From Burkholderiales bacterium (GTDB lineage: Bacteria > Pseudomonadota > Gammaproteobacteria > Burkholderiales > SG8-41), in contig CAKKQX010000017.1 in the NCBI GenBank assembly GCA_919902235.1, forward strand, positions 1 to 40,762: a DNA stretch of 40,762 nucleotides, read 5' to 3'. A model generated the notes under the pieces. The model saw only the letters and a program-made list of their open reading frames with translations. It made no database searches and was not told the origin of the DNA. The translations under genes were made by a program, and so were the position numbers. Shown here in pieces: positions 7,100 to 15,106 of this stretch. Position 1 is the stretch's first letter; each line of letters opens with the position of its first letter.

Positions 7100-7422
7100 C
7101 CGTCCCGACAGACAAGCAGCGCGAGCGGGCGCAAGAGATTGCGATGGAAATCCGCTCAGCTTGGTTCTTGAACGGCGGCGGCGATCCACGCGATGTAATC
7201 GCCCAAGCCCTCGCCGTCCAAGCCGCGCAGACGGAGCGCGAGACGGTGGAGAAGTGTGTATTGAAAATTAAAGTGCGAGCCGAACAATGGAAGCGATCTG
7301 GCAAACCGCCTGATGGACACACAGACGAAACTGTAATGCGGCGTAGGGCAATGACTGACGCAGCAAATGAGTTGTACGCCGATATTCTCGCCCTCGTGCC
7401 AGCGCCGGCGGGTTTGGTCTAA
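7096..7422 (+). CDS. Hypothetical phage early protein
   Basis: A 108-residue protein, ATGA-overlapped with its neighbour, mostly helical and charged. The layout (an ERAQEIAMEI helix, a GGGDPRDVIAQAL turn and a final ALVPAPAGLV) resembles small early-operon proteins of unknown role in other phages. No catalytic residues stand out. After its stop the tight gene overlap ends, so the core early operon may finish here. Confidence 0.55.
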   Translation: MTVPTDKQRERAQEIAMEIRSAWFLNGGGDPRDVIAQALAVQAAQTERETVEKCVLKIKVRAEQWKRSGKPPDGHTDETVMRRRAMTDAANELYADILALVPAPAGLV

Positions 7423-7428
7423 CGCGCT

Positions 7429-7442
7429 TTCGGATAACCGAA
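7429..7442 (+). promoter_or_regulatory. Short stem-loop in 72-base gap
   Basis: TTCGG and CCGAA pair around an ATAA loop, directly after the stop at 7422. There is no following T-run, so it is not a classical terminator. The rest of the gap (to 7494) holds two GGCCGCG copies and the AAGGAG ribosome binding site for the gene at 7495. Confidence 0.3.
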
Positions 7443-7494
7443 TCTGGCCGCGCCCTCCTGGGCCGCGTGCGGGCAGAGAAGAAGGGATAAGGAG

Positions 7495-7698
7495 ATGACG
7501 GACGTATGGGCGTATATCACACACAAGGATGGTCGCATTGGCGGCGTCGTTACGCCTGCGGTCGGCAAGCGCGAACTGCGAAGGTTTCTAGGTGACTTCG
7601 CCATCGACGGTTACGAAATCAAGACCGCCCAAAACCGCGAAGAATATCTTGCGTTCATTAAAGGCAAACCGTTCGGCCCCGACAAGAAGGAAGGCTGA
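7495..7698 (+). CDS. Hypothetical small protein
   Basis: A 67-residue protein with an excellent AAGGAG ribosome binding site. It appears to be a small alpha/beta fold: DVWAYITHKDGRIGGVVT strands, a RELRRFLGDFAIDGYEI helix-strand and a basic GPDKKEG tail. Unknown function, separated from the upstream operon by 72 bases. Confidence 0.6.
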   Translation: MTDVWAYITHKDGRIGGVVTPAVGKRELRRFLGDFAIDGYEIKTAQNREEYLAFIKGKPFGPDKKEG

Positions 7699-7782
7699 CA
7701 TGACGGGAATTATCACCTTGATGTAGCATGAACTGGCCCTAGTGTTCTACACGACAGGCCGGCGATGTTAACGGGGTGATGG

Positions 7783-7805
7783 TTCCCTCTTCAAAGGAGA
7801 GGGAA
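7783..7805 (+). promoter_or_regulatory. Hairpin masking the ribosome binding site of the 7807 gene
   Basis: TTCCCTCT (7783-7790) pairs perfectly with AGAGGGAA (7798-7805) around the loop TCAAAGG. The Shine-Dalgarno AAAGGAGAGGG is split between loop and stem, and the ATG follows at 7807. This is the arrangement of a translational switch that opens on temperature change, protein binding or ribosome passage. The remaining bases 7699-7782 show no clear promoter and only an 8-codon ORF. Confidence 0.5.
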
Positions 7806-7806
7806 A

Positions 7807-7992
7807 ATGGAGAAGGCTACCAAACGAGAGATCATAACTAAGATTTCGGCTCTATTGAAAGAATGGTTTCCCGGAGGCTACCCAGGTGACCGCAAGCTAG
7901 ATGACGTTGAAACCGCCGTCTTAGCTGAGAAAGTCTTCGACGAGATCGCTGGTCATGTATCTGTACCGAAAACTCCCAAACGTCCTTCTTGA
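7807..7992 (+). CDS. Hypothetical small protein, last clear gene of early operon
   Basis: A 61-residue charged protein (TKREIITKISALLKEWFPGG, then DDVETAVLAEKVFDEIAG). Its ribosome binding site lies in the hairpin at 7783-7805. After the TGA at 7990 the same frame stays open for another 50 codons, up to TGA 8143, and reads as plausible hydrophilic protein. The gene may therefore have been shortened by a stop mutation, or the stop may be read through. Confidence 0.55.
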   Translation: MEKATKREIITKISALLKEWFPGGYPGDRKLDDVETAVLAEKVFDEIAGHVSVPKTPKRPS

Positions 7993-8052
7993 GCTTCAAT
8001 ATGCGACGCTCAGTTGCCGACTGATCCGTACACCCCCGGCTTTGATCGCCAG

Positions 8053-8145
8053 ATGAAGACGTCACTTGAACGCGCTGAAGAAAGCGACCGCGCTGTGAGA
8101 ATTGCACTTACAAAATACGAGGCTCCTACCTCACCGCGTCGATGA
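8053..8145 (+). CDS. Possible small ORF or severed C-terminus of the 7807 gene
   Basis: Thirty codons from ATG 8053 encode MKTSLERAEESDRAVRIALTK-like charged helix, in the same frame as the preceding gene. It overlaps the last 20 bases of the convergent late operon. No ribosome binding site is obvious. It is either a decayed continuation of the 61-residue protein or chance. Confidence 0.25.
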   Translation: MKTSLERAEESDRAVRIALTKYEAPTSPRR

Positions 8146-8524
8146 CCTTGGCGGCGCTTCCGTCGCTATCGCCTATCGCCTTCATCAGCTCGGCCAGCCG
8201 GTCCACGCGCCGGTCCTTCATCTTCTCCGAATCCACCCGTGCCTGCAATCCAACGGCCACTTTGGCGGCGTCGTTCTTGGCTTCCACGACGCGCACCGCC
8301 GTGCGCGGGTCGCCCTCCGGCACCGGCATCGCCAACACGGTGTGCAGATGGTCGAGGCCCATGTTCGCCAGCGCGGCGACCTTCTTGGGCTGATCGAGGC
8401 CGGAGAACTCGGCCGGCGTCAAAGCCGCGGGCGCGAGCGGACGCACGGCGGGGAGCTTAGGCGCGTCGATCTCGCCGTTCCAATCACTGGCCGGTTGCGC
8501 GCGGCGGATGGCGTAGTTGCTCAT
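8126..8524 (-). CDS. Hypothetical virion-region protein, last gene of late operon
   Basis: A 132-residue protein at the distal end of the leftward late operon. The N-terminus is proline-rich and the C-terminal two thirds are helical (EFSGLDQPKKVAALANMGLDHLHTVLAMPVPEGDPRT...). The PEGDPRT phrase also resembles PEGDPRM in the early protein at 3776, perhaps by chance. No terminator hairpin is visible between here and the convergent early operon. Function unknown. Confidence 0.6.
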   Translation of the reverse strand: MSNYAIRRAQPASDWNGEIDAPKLPAVRPLAPAALTPAEFSGLDQPKKVAALANMGLDHLHTVLAMPVPEGDPRTAVRVVEAKNDAAKVAVGLQARVDSEKMKDRRVDRLAELMKAIGDSDGSAAKVIDAVR

Positions 8525-8539
8525 GGCGCCACTCGAAAC

Positions 8540-8842
8540 TTACGCCGCCTTTTTCGCGGCGCGGCGTTCGTTCTCGCGCACGGCATCCGCAGCAAGCCAC
8601 GAGGCATTCCAGCGCCGCTTTTTCTTCTCGCGTCGATATGCTGCCGTGGCGCGACCATCGCGCCAAATGCGATATTCGATATAGACCTTCCGACGGTCTG
8701 CTGGGTAGGTGACGGCGCGGAATTGTACGCGATGCACCAGCCCGCAATCGCAGCAAGCGAGCCGGTGCAGTTTCATGTGCGGCTGCTGCCACCTACGCTC
8801 TACGTCTATGATCGGCTGGTATTTGCTTTTCCCGGCCGCCAT
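8540..8842 (-). CDS. Zinc-ribbon-like small basic protein
   Basis: A 100-residue basic protein. LACCDCGLVHRVQF (about 28-41) contains C-C-x-C and a nearby histidine that could form half of a zinc site, and the C-terminal 40 residues are very basic. Small proteins with a LACCDCGLVH-like motif are familiar in phages of Proteobacteria, without known function. The start at 8842 overlaps the stop of the large ejection protein gene. Confidence 0.6.
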   Translation of the reverse strand: MAAGKSKYQPIIDVERRWQQPHMKLHRLACCDCGLVHRVQFRAVTYPADRRKVYIEYRIWRDGRATAAYRREKKKRRWNASWLAADAVRENERRAAKKAA

Positions 8843-11568
8843 CAGCGCGCCTCCGGCGACATCTCACCCTGCGGGCGCGGCTTGCGCTTTTCGGCGAACG
8901 CCGTGCCGCCGCTGCGCATGAGGTAATGCACGGCCTCGCGCGTGGCCTTGGCCTTCGGGCCGCCCTCGCGCAGGCCCTGGGCGATCACCCGCGCGGTCGT
9001 GGGGCTGGACAGGATGGCGTTGGTCAGCCACGCCACGCCAGCAACCTTGAGCGCCAGCGCCCCGCCCGCGAGCGCGCCGGGCACGCCGCCGGTGATGGCG
9101 CCGAACGGCAGCGCGGCCTTGACCGCGCCCGCCGCCAGCCCTGCCGACATGTCGGAGCCTTTTTCCGGGAACAGAAAATTCGCGTTCTTAGCGATCAACC
9201 GCACGTCGTCGTCCAAGCCACCGGGCATCAGCATCCGCTGCTGCGCCATCGAGTAGGGCTTGAGCGCGTCCATCAGCGTGTTGCCCTTGATCGTCTTGCC
9301 CGCGCCGCTGGCCGTGGGCTTGACCGAGGCGTGCAGGATGTCTTTCAGGAACTGCTGGCGCACCAGTTGGATTTCCGGGGAGTTCTCGCCGAAGAACTTG
9401 AGCGCCTGCGCCAGGCGCGCTTCCTGCCCCGGCCGCGCGAGGAAGCCCACCGCGCCGTCCTGCATCTTGCCGGGCTTCGACAGCGCGGCGATGAAATTGT
9501 CCTTGAGGAATCCGTCGAGCTTCGTCTGCGCCGCTTCCAGCCCGCGCATGGTCTGCCCGAACGTGTCGGGCTTGAGCTGCGACGCCGGGATTTTCCCGCC
9601 GCGCGCGGCCACCCGCTCGCTCCACCCCGTCAGGTCGCGGGCGATGGCGGGGCCGTAGGTGATGTCCAGCAGCCCGCGGCGCTCGGCGATGGCGTTGGCG
9701 AGCTTGCGCGCGTCCACCTGCCGCGTGGCGGGCTCGATCGCTTCGCGCAGGATGTTGTCGAAATCGGCGGTGGCGACGCGCCGCCAGACCTGCGCCCCAA
9801 CCATGTTGCGCAGCTCGCGGGCACGGGCCGTGTATTCCGGCTTGAGCACCTGCGAGGCGATGACGCCCGGATCGGGGGCCATGCCGCCGCGCGCCTGCTG
9901 CACCAGCCGGTTCACCGTGGCGTCCTCGAATTTCTTGATGCCCTCGGCATAGAATTTGTCGGCGGTGCGCAGCATGTTGACGGCCGGGGCGGCGCGCGGG
10001 TCGCGCGCGGCCAGCGAGAAAGCCGCATTCACGGCGTCGCGCAGGCGGCCGAACTCGCGCTTGGGAATGCCCGGCGTCAGGTCGGGCGACAGCGCCATCT
10101 CGCCCAGGAGCGTGCGGATGCGCTGCGCGTCGGCGAAGGTCACGCGGTCGTCCAGCTTGGCGAGGTTCTGGATGGTCTGCATCACCTTGGCGTCGCCGAA
10201 GATGGGCTGGCCCTCGGCGGATTTCGGCATGGCGCGCAGCAGGTTTCCGGCCTCACGCATGATCGGCCCCGTGGGCACGACCGGCTCGCCGCCCGCGAGC
10301 TGATCCACGCGGCTGTAGATTTTGGAGGCCGTTCGGCCGAACTCGCTGCGCGCGGTCGAAACGGCATCGGCGACGCCAGCGCCAAGATCCCCCGCTGGAG
10401 CGCGACGTGGGATGGCTTGGAGCCGCTGTAGATCGCTGGCGATGCGCTTGTCGGCCTCGGCCGCTAGGCGCTGCACCTCGCCTTCCATCTGCTTGGCGAC
10501 GGCAACCGTACGCTGGCCCACGGCGGCATCGACCGCGCGGCTGCTGGTGGCCGCGCCGGTCTCGAACACCTCGCGCGCGGCCTGCTCGAGCTGCGGCCCC
10601 CGCAGGCCGGAAGCCTCAAGCACCTCGCGCGCCTGCTTTTCCATCGCCTGGACGTTGCGCTTCTCGATCTGCGAGCCGAACAGCTTCTCGCCGAACGCCT
10701 GGTGCCACTGCATCGCCTTGGCCTCCGGGGCCGAGGACGAGATCGGCGGCACGCCGCCGTAGCGGGCGGTCTGCATGGTGGTCTCGGCGGCTTCCGGCGT
10801 GGTGCCGGACAGGTAGCGCCGCCATCCCTGGACGGCGGCGCGCGGTGCCGAGGAGATGGCCCCCCCCACGGCCTGCCCGGCTCCGGCGCCCAGGCCCGTC
10901 ACGCCCACGTCGAGCGCCGTCTCGCTGGGCGTTTTCTCGAATCGCCCGCGCGCCATCTTGTAAAGCTCGGTGATGCCCTTGCCGGCCGCGCCGCCGACCA
11001 TCGCGCCGGGAATGCCGCCCACGGCCGCGCCGCCGGCCGCGCCCACGGCGGTCGGAGCGTCGGCCTGGAGGTAGGCCATGGCGTTGCGCATGAACCCGGC
11101 GGTGCCGGGCGCGACCAGCTTGCCGTCCGGCGTCTTGACGTAGAACGTGCCGCCCTTGTCCTGGAACACGTTCTCGTTACCGTATTGCTGCGCCAGGTAC
11201 TTGCGCTCCTCCTTGGGAGAGCTGGCCTGGAGCAGCGCCACGGCGTCGTTGTAGTTGGTGCCGGTCTTGTAATCCACGCGGGGGTCGCGACCCTTAAACT
11301 CGTCCACGGTCTTGACCGGGCCCATCAACCCCTTGGCTCCGCTGCGGCCCATTTCCACGGGCTTTTCGCCCATTGGCACGTCCTGGGCGATGGGCTGGTC
11401 CGAGCCCACCGGGGCGGCCTGCGTCGATCCTAGGGCAGCCTGGGAGGGCTGCGGAGCGTCCAGCACGAAGCCGGAAGGGGGCGCGGGAAAGCCCTGGGGC
11501 GGCCGGGGGCGATTCTGGACGGGCTTGTCCAGGACGAACCCCGGGGGCGGCGCGACGGAGGCGGTCAT
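8842..11568 (-). CDS. Large internal virion / DNA ejection protein
   Basis: At 908 residues this is the largest product. Its N-terminus repeats a PPxGFVLD motif (residues 7-14 and about 30-37). Residues about 165-215 are glycine/alanine-rich and hydrophobic (AAGGAAVGGIPGAMVGGAAGKGI), the middle is long charged helix (about 300-400), and another Gly-rich hydrophobic segment follows near 825-860. Such a mix of coiled coil and membrane-active segments is typical of podovirus ejection proteins, which leave the head with the DNA and build a channel across the host envelope. It sits last of three such genes (13870-8842), overlapping the previous by four bases. Confidence 0.65.
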   Translation of the reverse strand: MTASVAPPPGFVLDKPVQNRPRPPQGFPAPPSGFVLDAPQPSQAALGSTQAAPVGSDQPIAQDVPMGEKPVEMGRSGAKGLMGPVKTVDEFKGRDPRVDYKTGTNYNDAVALLQASSPKEERKYLAQQYGNENVFQDKGGTFYVKTPDGKLVAPGTAGFMRNAMAYLQADAPTAVGAAGGAAVGGIPGAMVGGAAGKGITELYKMARGRFEKTPSETALDVGVTGLGAGAGQAVGGAISSAPRAAVQGWRRYLSGTTPEAAETTMQTARYGGVPPISSSAPEAKAMQWHQAFGEKLFGSQIEKRNVQAMEKQAREVLEASGLRGPQLEQAAREVFETGAATSSRAVDAAVGQRTVAVAKQMEGEVQRLAAEADKRIASDLQRLQAIPRRAPAGDLGAGVADAVSTARSEFGRTASKIYSRVDQLAGGEPVVPTGPIMREAGNLLRAMPKSAEGQPIFGDAKVMQTIQNLAKLDDRVTFADAQRIRTLLGEMALSPDLTPGIPKREFGRLRDAVNAAFSLAARDPRAAPAVNMLRTADKFYAEGIKKFEDATVNRLVQQARGGMAPDPGVIASQVLKPEYTARARELRNMVGAQVWRRVATADFDNILREAIEPATRQVDARKLANAIAERRGLLDITYGPAIARDLTGWSERVAARGGKIPASQLKPDTFGQTMRGLEAAQTKLDGFLKDNFIAALSKPGKMQDGAVGFLARPGQEARLAQALKFFGENSPEIQLVRQQFLKDILHASVKPTASGAGKTIKGNTLMDALKPYSMAQQRMLMPGGLDDDVRLIAKNANFLFPEKGSDMSAGLAAGAVKAALPFGAITGGVPGALAGGALALKVAGVAWLTNAILSSPTTARVIAQGLREGGPKAKATREAVHYLMRSGGTAFAEKRKPRPQGEMSPEAR

Positions 11569-12878
11569 TGCTTAACGGGAAGCCACGCCTTCCCGTCCCA
11601 CTCCACTTGCTCGCCGGTCTCGGGGTTGGTCGCGGTCGTCCGTTCAGCCCCACCCTCGGCCATCATCGCCTTCAACTGCTTCGACATGTTGCCCAGCGCC
11701 GCCGACACGTCCTCCTGGCTATCCAGGGCGTCGAGGGCGGGCATCAGGCGCTCGAACTCCGTCCGCGCGTTCTTGCTGAAATATTTCGACTTGTAGACCT
11801 GGTTCTTGAGGTTGGTCTGGAGCGCGATGATCCGGTTGCGGAAGTCGGCGATGGACTTGTCGCCTTCCCACAGGCCGGTCTGGCTGCCAACCGAGCCGAT
11901 GACGCGCCTGGCGCCGCCCTTCAGGCCCACCAGCGACGGGTCTTGGCCGACCAGCGCGGCCAGCTCGTCAGCCTCCTCGGAAAGGCGGCCCATGGGCGCG
12001 ACCTCGGCCTCGCGCTTGGTGCGGTCCTTCTCGCCGCGCATCTTCAGCGCGTCGCGCTGGCGCTGTTCCGCCGTGCGCCGCAGTTCCAGGCTTTCCGCGC
12101 CGTGCTTCTCGCGCAAGGCCCGGTTTTCTTCCGCCGATTTCTCGCGAATGCCGGCGACATCGCGCGCCGTCTCGGCGCGCAACGTTCCCATGTCGCGCAT
12201 CACGCCCTCGCGCGAGGTCATCGCGTCGCGCTGCACCTGATTGCGCGCTTCGGCGATCTGGCGCTGGTTCTCAAGCTGCTGCTGCTTCATGTCCTGCATC
12301 ATCCCCGCCCGAAGCGCCAGCATTTCCATCTGCGCCTGCCGCCCCATCGCCGGCATCACTTTTTCGAGGGCGAAGTACAGCGAGCGGTCGTCCATGGCCG
12401 GGTTCTGTGCCCTGATGCGCTGGGCGATCTGATGCAAATCGTCCATGAAATTCGGAACCCCCGCCGTGGGGTTCGGCGCGCCGGCGGGGTTTTGCCGTGG
12501 CAACGCGCCGCCGGCGGGGGCTCCTGCTCCCGAGCCTGGGGGGAGGCCGGGCATTCCTTGCTGCTGCTGCGGCGGCCGCGCCCAGGGAATGATTGGCGTG
12601 GGCGCTCCCGACTGCTGCATGGGCAGCGACGGCTGGCCGGGCGCCGGCGGCTGGGGGCCCATGGGCGGATAGGGCTGCGCGCCGGGCACCATCGGAGAGC
12701 CGAAGTAGCCCCCCAAGGCGGCCTCGCCGCCGCGCCGGACTTCCGCATCGGCCATCGCCTCGCGCGCGCGGGCCATTTCGAGCATCCGCGCCTGTTGGAT
12801 TTGCCGCGCGTCCACGCCCCCGCTATAGCCGCGCGGGACGGCGCTGGAGAAGGCGGCGAGCGCGCCGAGGTCCATCAC
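11565..12878 (-). CDS. Coiled-coil internal virion protein
   Basis: A 437-residue protein. The N-terminal 150 residues are Pro/Gln/Gly-rich (YPPMGPQPPAPGQPSLP), residues about 180-300 form a very long charged coiled coil (MKQQQLENQRQIAEARNQVQ onwards), and the C-terminus ends with TNPETGEQVEWDGKAWLPV, a phrase I know from phage structural proteins. It lies between two other candidate ejection proteins and overlaps both by ATGA-type junctions, so it probably belongs to the same internal complex. Confidence 0.6.
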   Translation of the reverse strand: MMDLGALAAFSSAVPRGYSGGVDARQIQQARMLEMARAREAMADAEVRRGGEAALGGYFGSPMVPGAQPYPPMGPQPPAPGQPSLPMQQSGAPTPIIPWARPPQQQQGMPGLPPGSGAGAPAGGALPRQNPAGAPNPTAGVPNFMDDLHQIAQRIRAQNPAMDDRSLYFALEKVMPAMGRQAQMEMLALRAGMMQDMKQQQLENQRQIAEARNQVQRDAMTSREGVMRDMGTLRAETARDVAGIREKSAEENRALREKHGAESLELRRTAEQRQRDALKMRGEKDRTKREAEVAPMGRLSEEADELAALVGQDPSLVGLKGGARRVIGSVGSQTGLWEGDKSIADFRNRIIALQTNLKNQVYKSKYFSKNARTEFERLMPALDALDSQEDVSAALGNMSKQLKAMMAEGGAERTTATNPETGEQVEWDGKAWLPVKQ

Positions 12879-13870
12879 GAGAATCCGAAGCTGGACGGCA
12901 TGCCGAACAGGCTATTCCAGTCGAAATTGCTATCCCCGAACGCGCCCGACAGTCCGGCGAGGGATTGGCCGAAGCCCTGGCCCATCGCCTGGAGATTGCC
13001 GAACTGCTGCTGTGCCGCGTTCTGGCCGAGGTAGTTCTGCGCTTGCCCCTGGCCGGTGTACTGGCCGTAATTGCCGAATGCCTGCTGCGGCAACGCCCAG
13101 GTCTGCTGCCCGGCCTGGTTGAGCGCCGACAAGCCGGACAGGTTGTTCTGGATTTGACCGGCATAGGTGTTGTACGGGGCCGCGGCGCCGCTGGCGTAGG
13201 TGTTCATCGCGCCCTGGCCGAGGCCGCCGGCGCGGTCGAAGGCATTTCCCGCCGTGCCGGTCAGGCCACCGTAGCCGTAGGCCCCGGAAATCTGCCGGTT
13301 CAACTGCTGGTTCTGCCAGTCGATGTTGAAGTCCGAAAGCGTCTTGCCCATGACGCCCGCGCCGTAGGGCGTCTGCGCGATGCCCTGGTTCGCCATCCAC
13401 GCGGCGGTCTGGTCCTGCACCTGCTGCTGCGTGCGGCCGTAGAGCGCGGACTGCGGGTCGAAGGCGGTTTGGGCGATCTGGTTCGCCATCGGCGCCGCGC
13501 CCTGGCCCAGGCCGTAGAGCGCGCCGGCACCGCCCATCTGATAGCCAGCGACCTGCGGAGCGATCTGCGATCCCTGCACGGCGCCCTGGCGCGCGAGGGC
13601 GGCGTATCCGAACGGATCGCCCGTCAGGTCGCCGACCTGCTGCTGGAACTGGCCGTAATTCTGCGCGGGGTAATTCTGGACGGGATAGGCGCCCGCGGCG
13701 TTGTAGTATTGGTCCATCAACCCGCGATATTGGTTGAAGTCCTGCTGCTGCATGCCGGCGCCAGGCGTCCACACGGGCGGCGGGTTGGGCGATTGCTCGC
13801 CCGAATCGCCGAACAGCATGTTCGCGCCCGAGATGACCGCCGGGATCGCCGCAGCCGCCACGCCGACCAC
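12875..13870 (-). CDS. Gln/Gly/Tyr-rich internal virion protein
   Basis: A 331-residue protein of low complexity, rich in Gln, Gly, Ala, Tyr and Asn. The first 22 residues (VGVAAAAIPAVISGANMLFG) form a hydrophobic helix, as is common in ejection proteins that insert in the inner membrane. Repeated NYGQ/YGGLTG-type segments suggest an extended structure. It begins directly before the GNAT gene's 3' end and is the first of the three-gene ejection block. Confidence 0.55.
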   Translation of the reverse strand: MVGVAAAAIPAVISGANMLFGDSGEQSPNPPPVWTPGAGMQQQDFNQYRGLMDQYYNAAGAYPVQNYPAQNYGQFQQQVGDLTGDPFGYAALARQGAVQGSQIAPQVAGYQMGGAGALYGLGQGAAPMANQIAQTAFDPQSALYGRTQQQVQDQTAAWMANQGIAQTPYGAGVMGKTLSDFNIDWQNQQLNRQISGAYGYGGLTGTAGNAFDRAGGLGQGAMNTYASGAAAPYNTYAGQIQNNLSGLSALNQAGQQTWALPQQAFGNYGQYTGQGQAQNYLGQNAAQQQFGNLQAMGQGFGQSLAGLSGAFGDSNFDWNSLFGMPSSFGFS

Positions 13871-14386
13871 TTAAACCTCCACGAGCTTCCAGTAAGCGGT
13901 TTCCACGGGCTTGTAGCCCAGCCGCTCGAACATCCTGCCTATGGTAGTCTTGCCGCTGGCGGATTGCAATTTCGCGCGCAGGTGCAGCTTCTCGGCCAGG
14001 GAAATTCTGACCATCTTGCGCCCCCGTTCCTTCGCCACCTGGGCCAGCGCCTTCTCGGCCAGCCGGAACAGGGTGTAGCCGGTCAGGCCGCGCCGCATGC
14101 CGGGCCGCAGGTAGAACACGTCGCAGGTCGCGTGCAGCAGGGTCTTGTAGTGGATGTGGTCGTTCAAGAAGAACCAGACGTACCCGGCGAGCGCGCCGTC
14201 GACGCGGCAGACGAAAGCCTTGAACACGCCGATGCGCTCAAGCTGCTGGTATAGCGCCCAATCCGGGTTGAGCGGGACGCGGCCCTTGTCGAGCGCGACT
14301 TCCCACCAATGCTCTATAGCGATGTCCTCAAGATCGTCGGCCAGGAGGCGCGAGATGCTCTCCCAACCGTAGCTCGTCTCGGGCAA
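13871..14386 (-). CDS. GNAT-fold acetyltransferase-like protein
   Basis: A 171-residue protein with the GNAT outline. Residues 55-75 form the AFVCRVDGALAGYVWFFL strand pair, 86-120 the acetyl-CoA-binding region DVFYLRPGMRRGLTGYTLFRLAEKAL, with RxxGLxG in the place of the R/Q-x-x-G-x-G/A loop, and the C-terminus YKPVETAYWKL the closing strand. GNAT-like proteins are found among podovirus structural genes, where the substrate is unknown. The only start in frame is TTG at 14386, five bases after the upstream stop. Confidence 0.65.
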   Translation of the reverse strand: MPETSYGWESISRLLADDLEDIAIEHWWEVALDKGRVPLNPDWALYQQLERIGVFKAFVCRVDGALAGYVWFFLNDHIHYKTLLHATCDVFYLRPGMRRGLTGYTLFRLAEKALAQVAKERGRKMVRISLAEKLHLRAKLQSASGKTTIGRMFERLGYKPVETAYWKLVEV

Positions 14387-14388
14387 GC

Positions 14389-14589
14389 CTAGGCGTCGCG
14401 CGGGCCGAGCGTTTTCGGCGACGCAGACGTGCCGGAGCGGATCGCGCCCTCGTTGATGTTGTTCGGCCCCATCTTCATCGAACTGTCGTGACCGGGCGGA
14501 TTGTGGCGCTTCATGCCCGCGTGCAGGTTCGCCATCTTGGTCATCTTGCCGGTGGCGTTCGCGCGGGGCTTCTCGACAGGGTTCTTCAT
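14389..14589 (-). CDS. Hypothetical small basic protein
   Basis: A 66-residue protein, basic and polar, rich in Lys, Asn, Met and Gly (KMTKMANLHAGMKRHNPPG), with no hydrophobic core. It is likely disordered or structured only in the particle. A GGAGACGA site precedes the ATG at 14589. The 46-base gap upstream (14590-14635) shows nothing notable. Confidence 0.55.
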   Translation of the reverse strand: MKNPVEKPRANATGKMTKMANLHAGMKRHNPPGHDSSMKMGPNNINEGAIRSGTSASPKTLGPRDA

Positions 14590-14635
14590 CGTCGTCTCCT
14601 TTGCACGGATGCGCGCAGTATAGGCCGAAGCCGGG

Positions 14636-15016
14636 TTATTTCAACGTCGCGCGCAGGGCGGCGATGTCGGCGTCCAGCTTGGCCAGGACGCCCCCCTCCT
14701 TGCCGAGCGCGGCGGCGCGCATCAGATCGGGCGTCTGCTTGGCAAGCAATGCGTCGATTTTGACCTGCACGGCGACGTTGGCTTTGAACACGGCCATGTC
14801 GAATTTGGCGATCACGGTCCGGGCCGCGCGCGCTGCGGCCATAGCGCCGCCCTGCTTCATTGCTTCGGCAAAATCAGGATACTTGGCCTCCCACGCTTTA
14901 ATATTGGCCTCGGATGCATCAAGAATTTGAGCAAGCTCTTCCCGCGTAGCGCCAAGCAGCATTACGCCGCGCGCTATGTTGGGGGTATCGTCAGTGTAAA
15001 AGCCAGTGCGCTTCAT
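14636..15016 (-). CDS. HTH protein resembling terminase small subunit
   Basis: A 126-residue protein. Residues 14-55 (NIARGVMLLGATREELAQIL, then DASEANIKAWEAKYPDFAEAM) strongly resemble the N-terminal DNA-binding helices of phage terminase small subunits, which recognise the packaging site. The rest is helical and could form the oligomerisation part. Normally TerS lies next to TerL; here it is about 18 kb downstream, among fibre and ejection genes. A different HTH role remains possible. Confidence 0.55.
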   Translation of the reverse strand: MKRTGFYTDDTPNIARGVMLLGATREELAQILDASEANIKAWEAKYPDFAEAMKQGGAMAAARAARTVIAKFDMAVFKANVAVQVKIDALLAKQTPDLMRAAALGKEGGVLAKLDADIAALRATLK

Positions 15017-15106
15017 GGTCCTGGTGTAGCCGATGCCCCAGGAGAGGCCCCGTTATTCGCGGCGTTGCCGGATTTGCTCACATAAAAAGTTGCCGTGTTG
15101 ATCTCC
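15013..15106 (-). pseudogene. Remnant of a tail-fibre/spike coding segment
   Basis: In the gap after the large fibre gene one frame reads INTATFYVSKSGNAANNGAS and on to a stop at 15013. FYVSxSGxxxNxG is the classic opening of beta-helix depolymerase and pectate-lyase-like tailspikes. There is no good start codon or ribosome binding site (first candidate GTG inside the motif), so this looks like the leftover of an exchanged fibre module rather than a working gene. Confidence 0.4.

Noticed and set aside
7993-8125. Expected terminator between convergent early and late operons
   Set aside because: I found no stem followed by a T-run on either strand, so none is annotated.
8926-13034. Long plus-strand ORFs opposite the ejection protein genes
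   Set aside because: Very Arg/Gly/His-rich shadow frames created by high GC; the minus-strand proteins have coherent domains and coupled starts.
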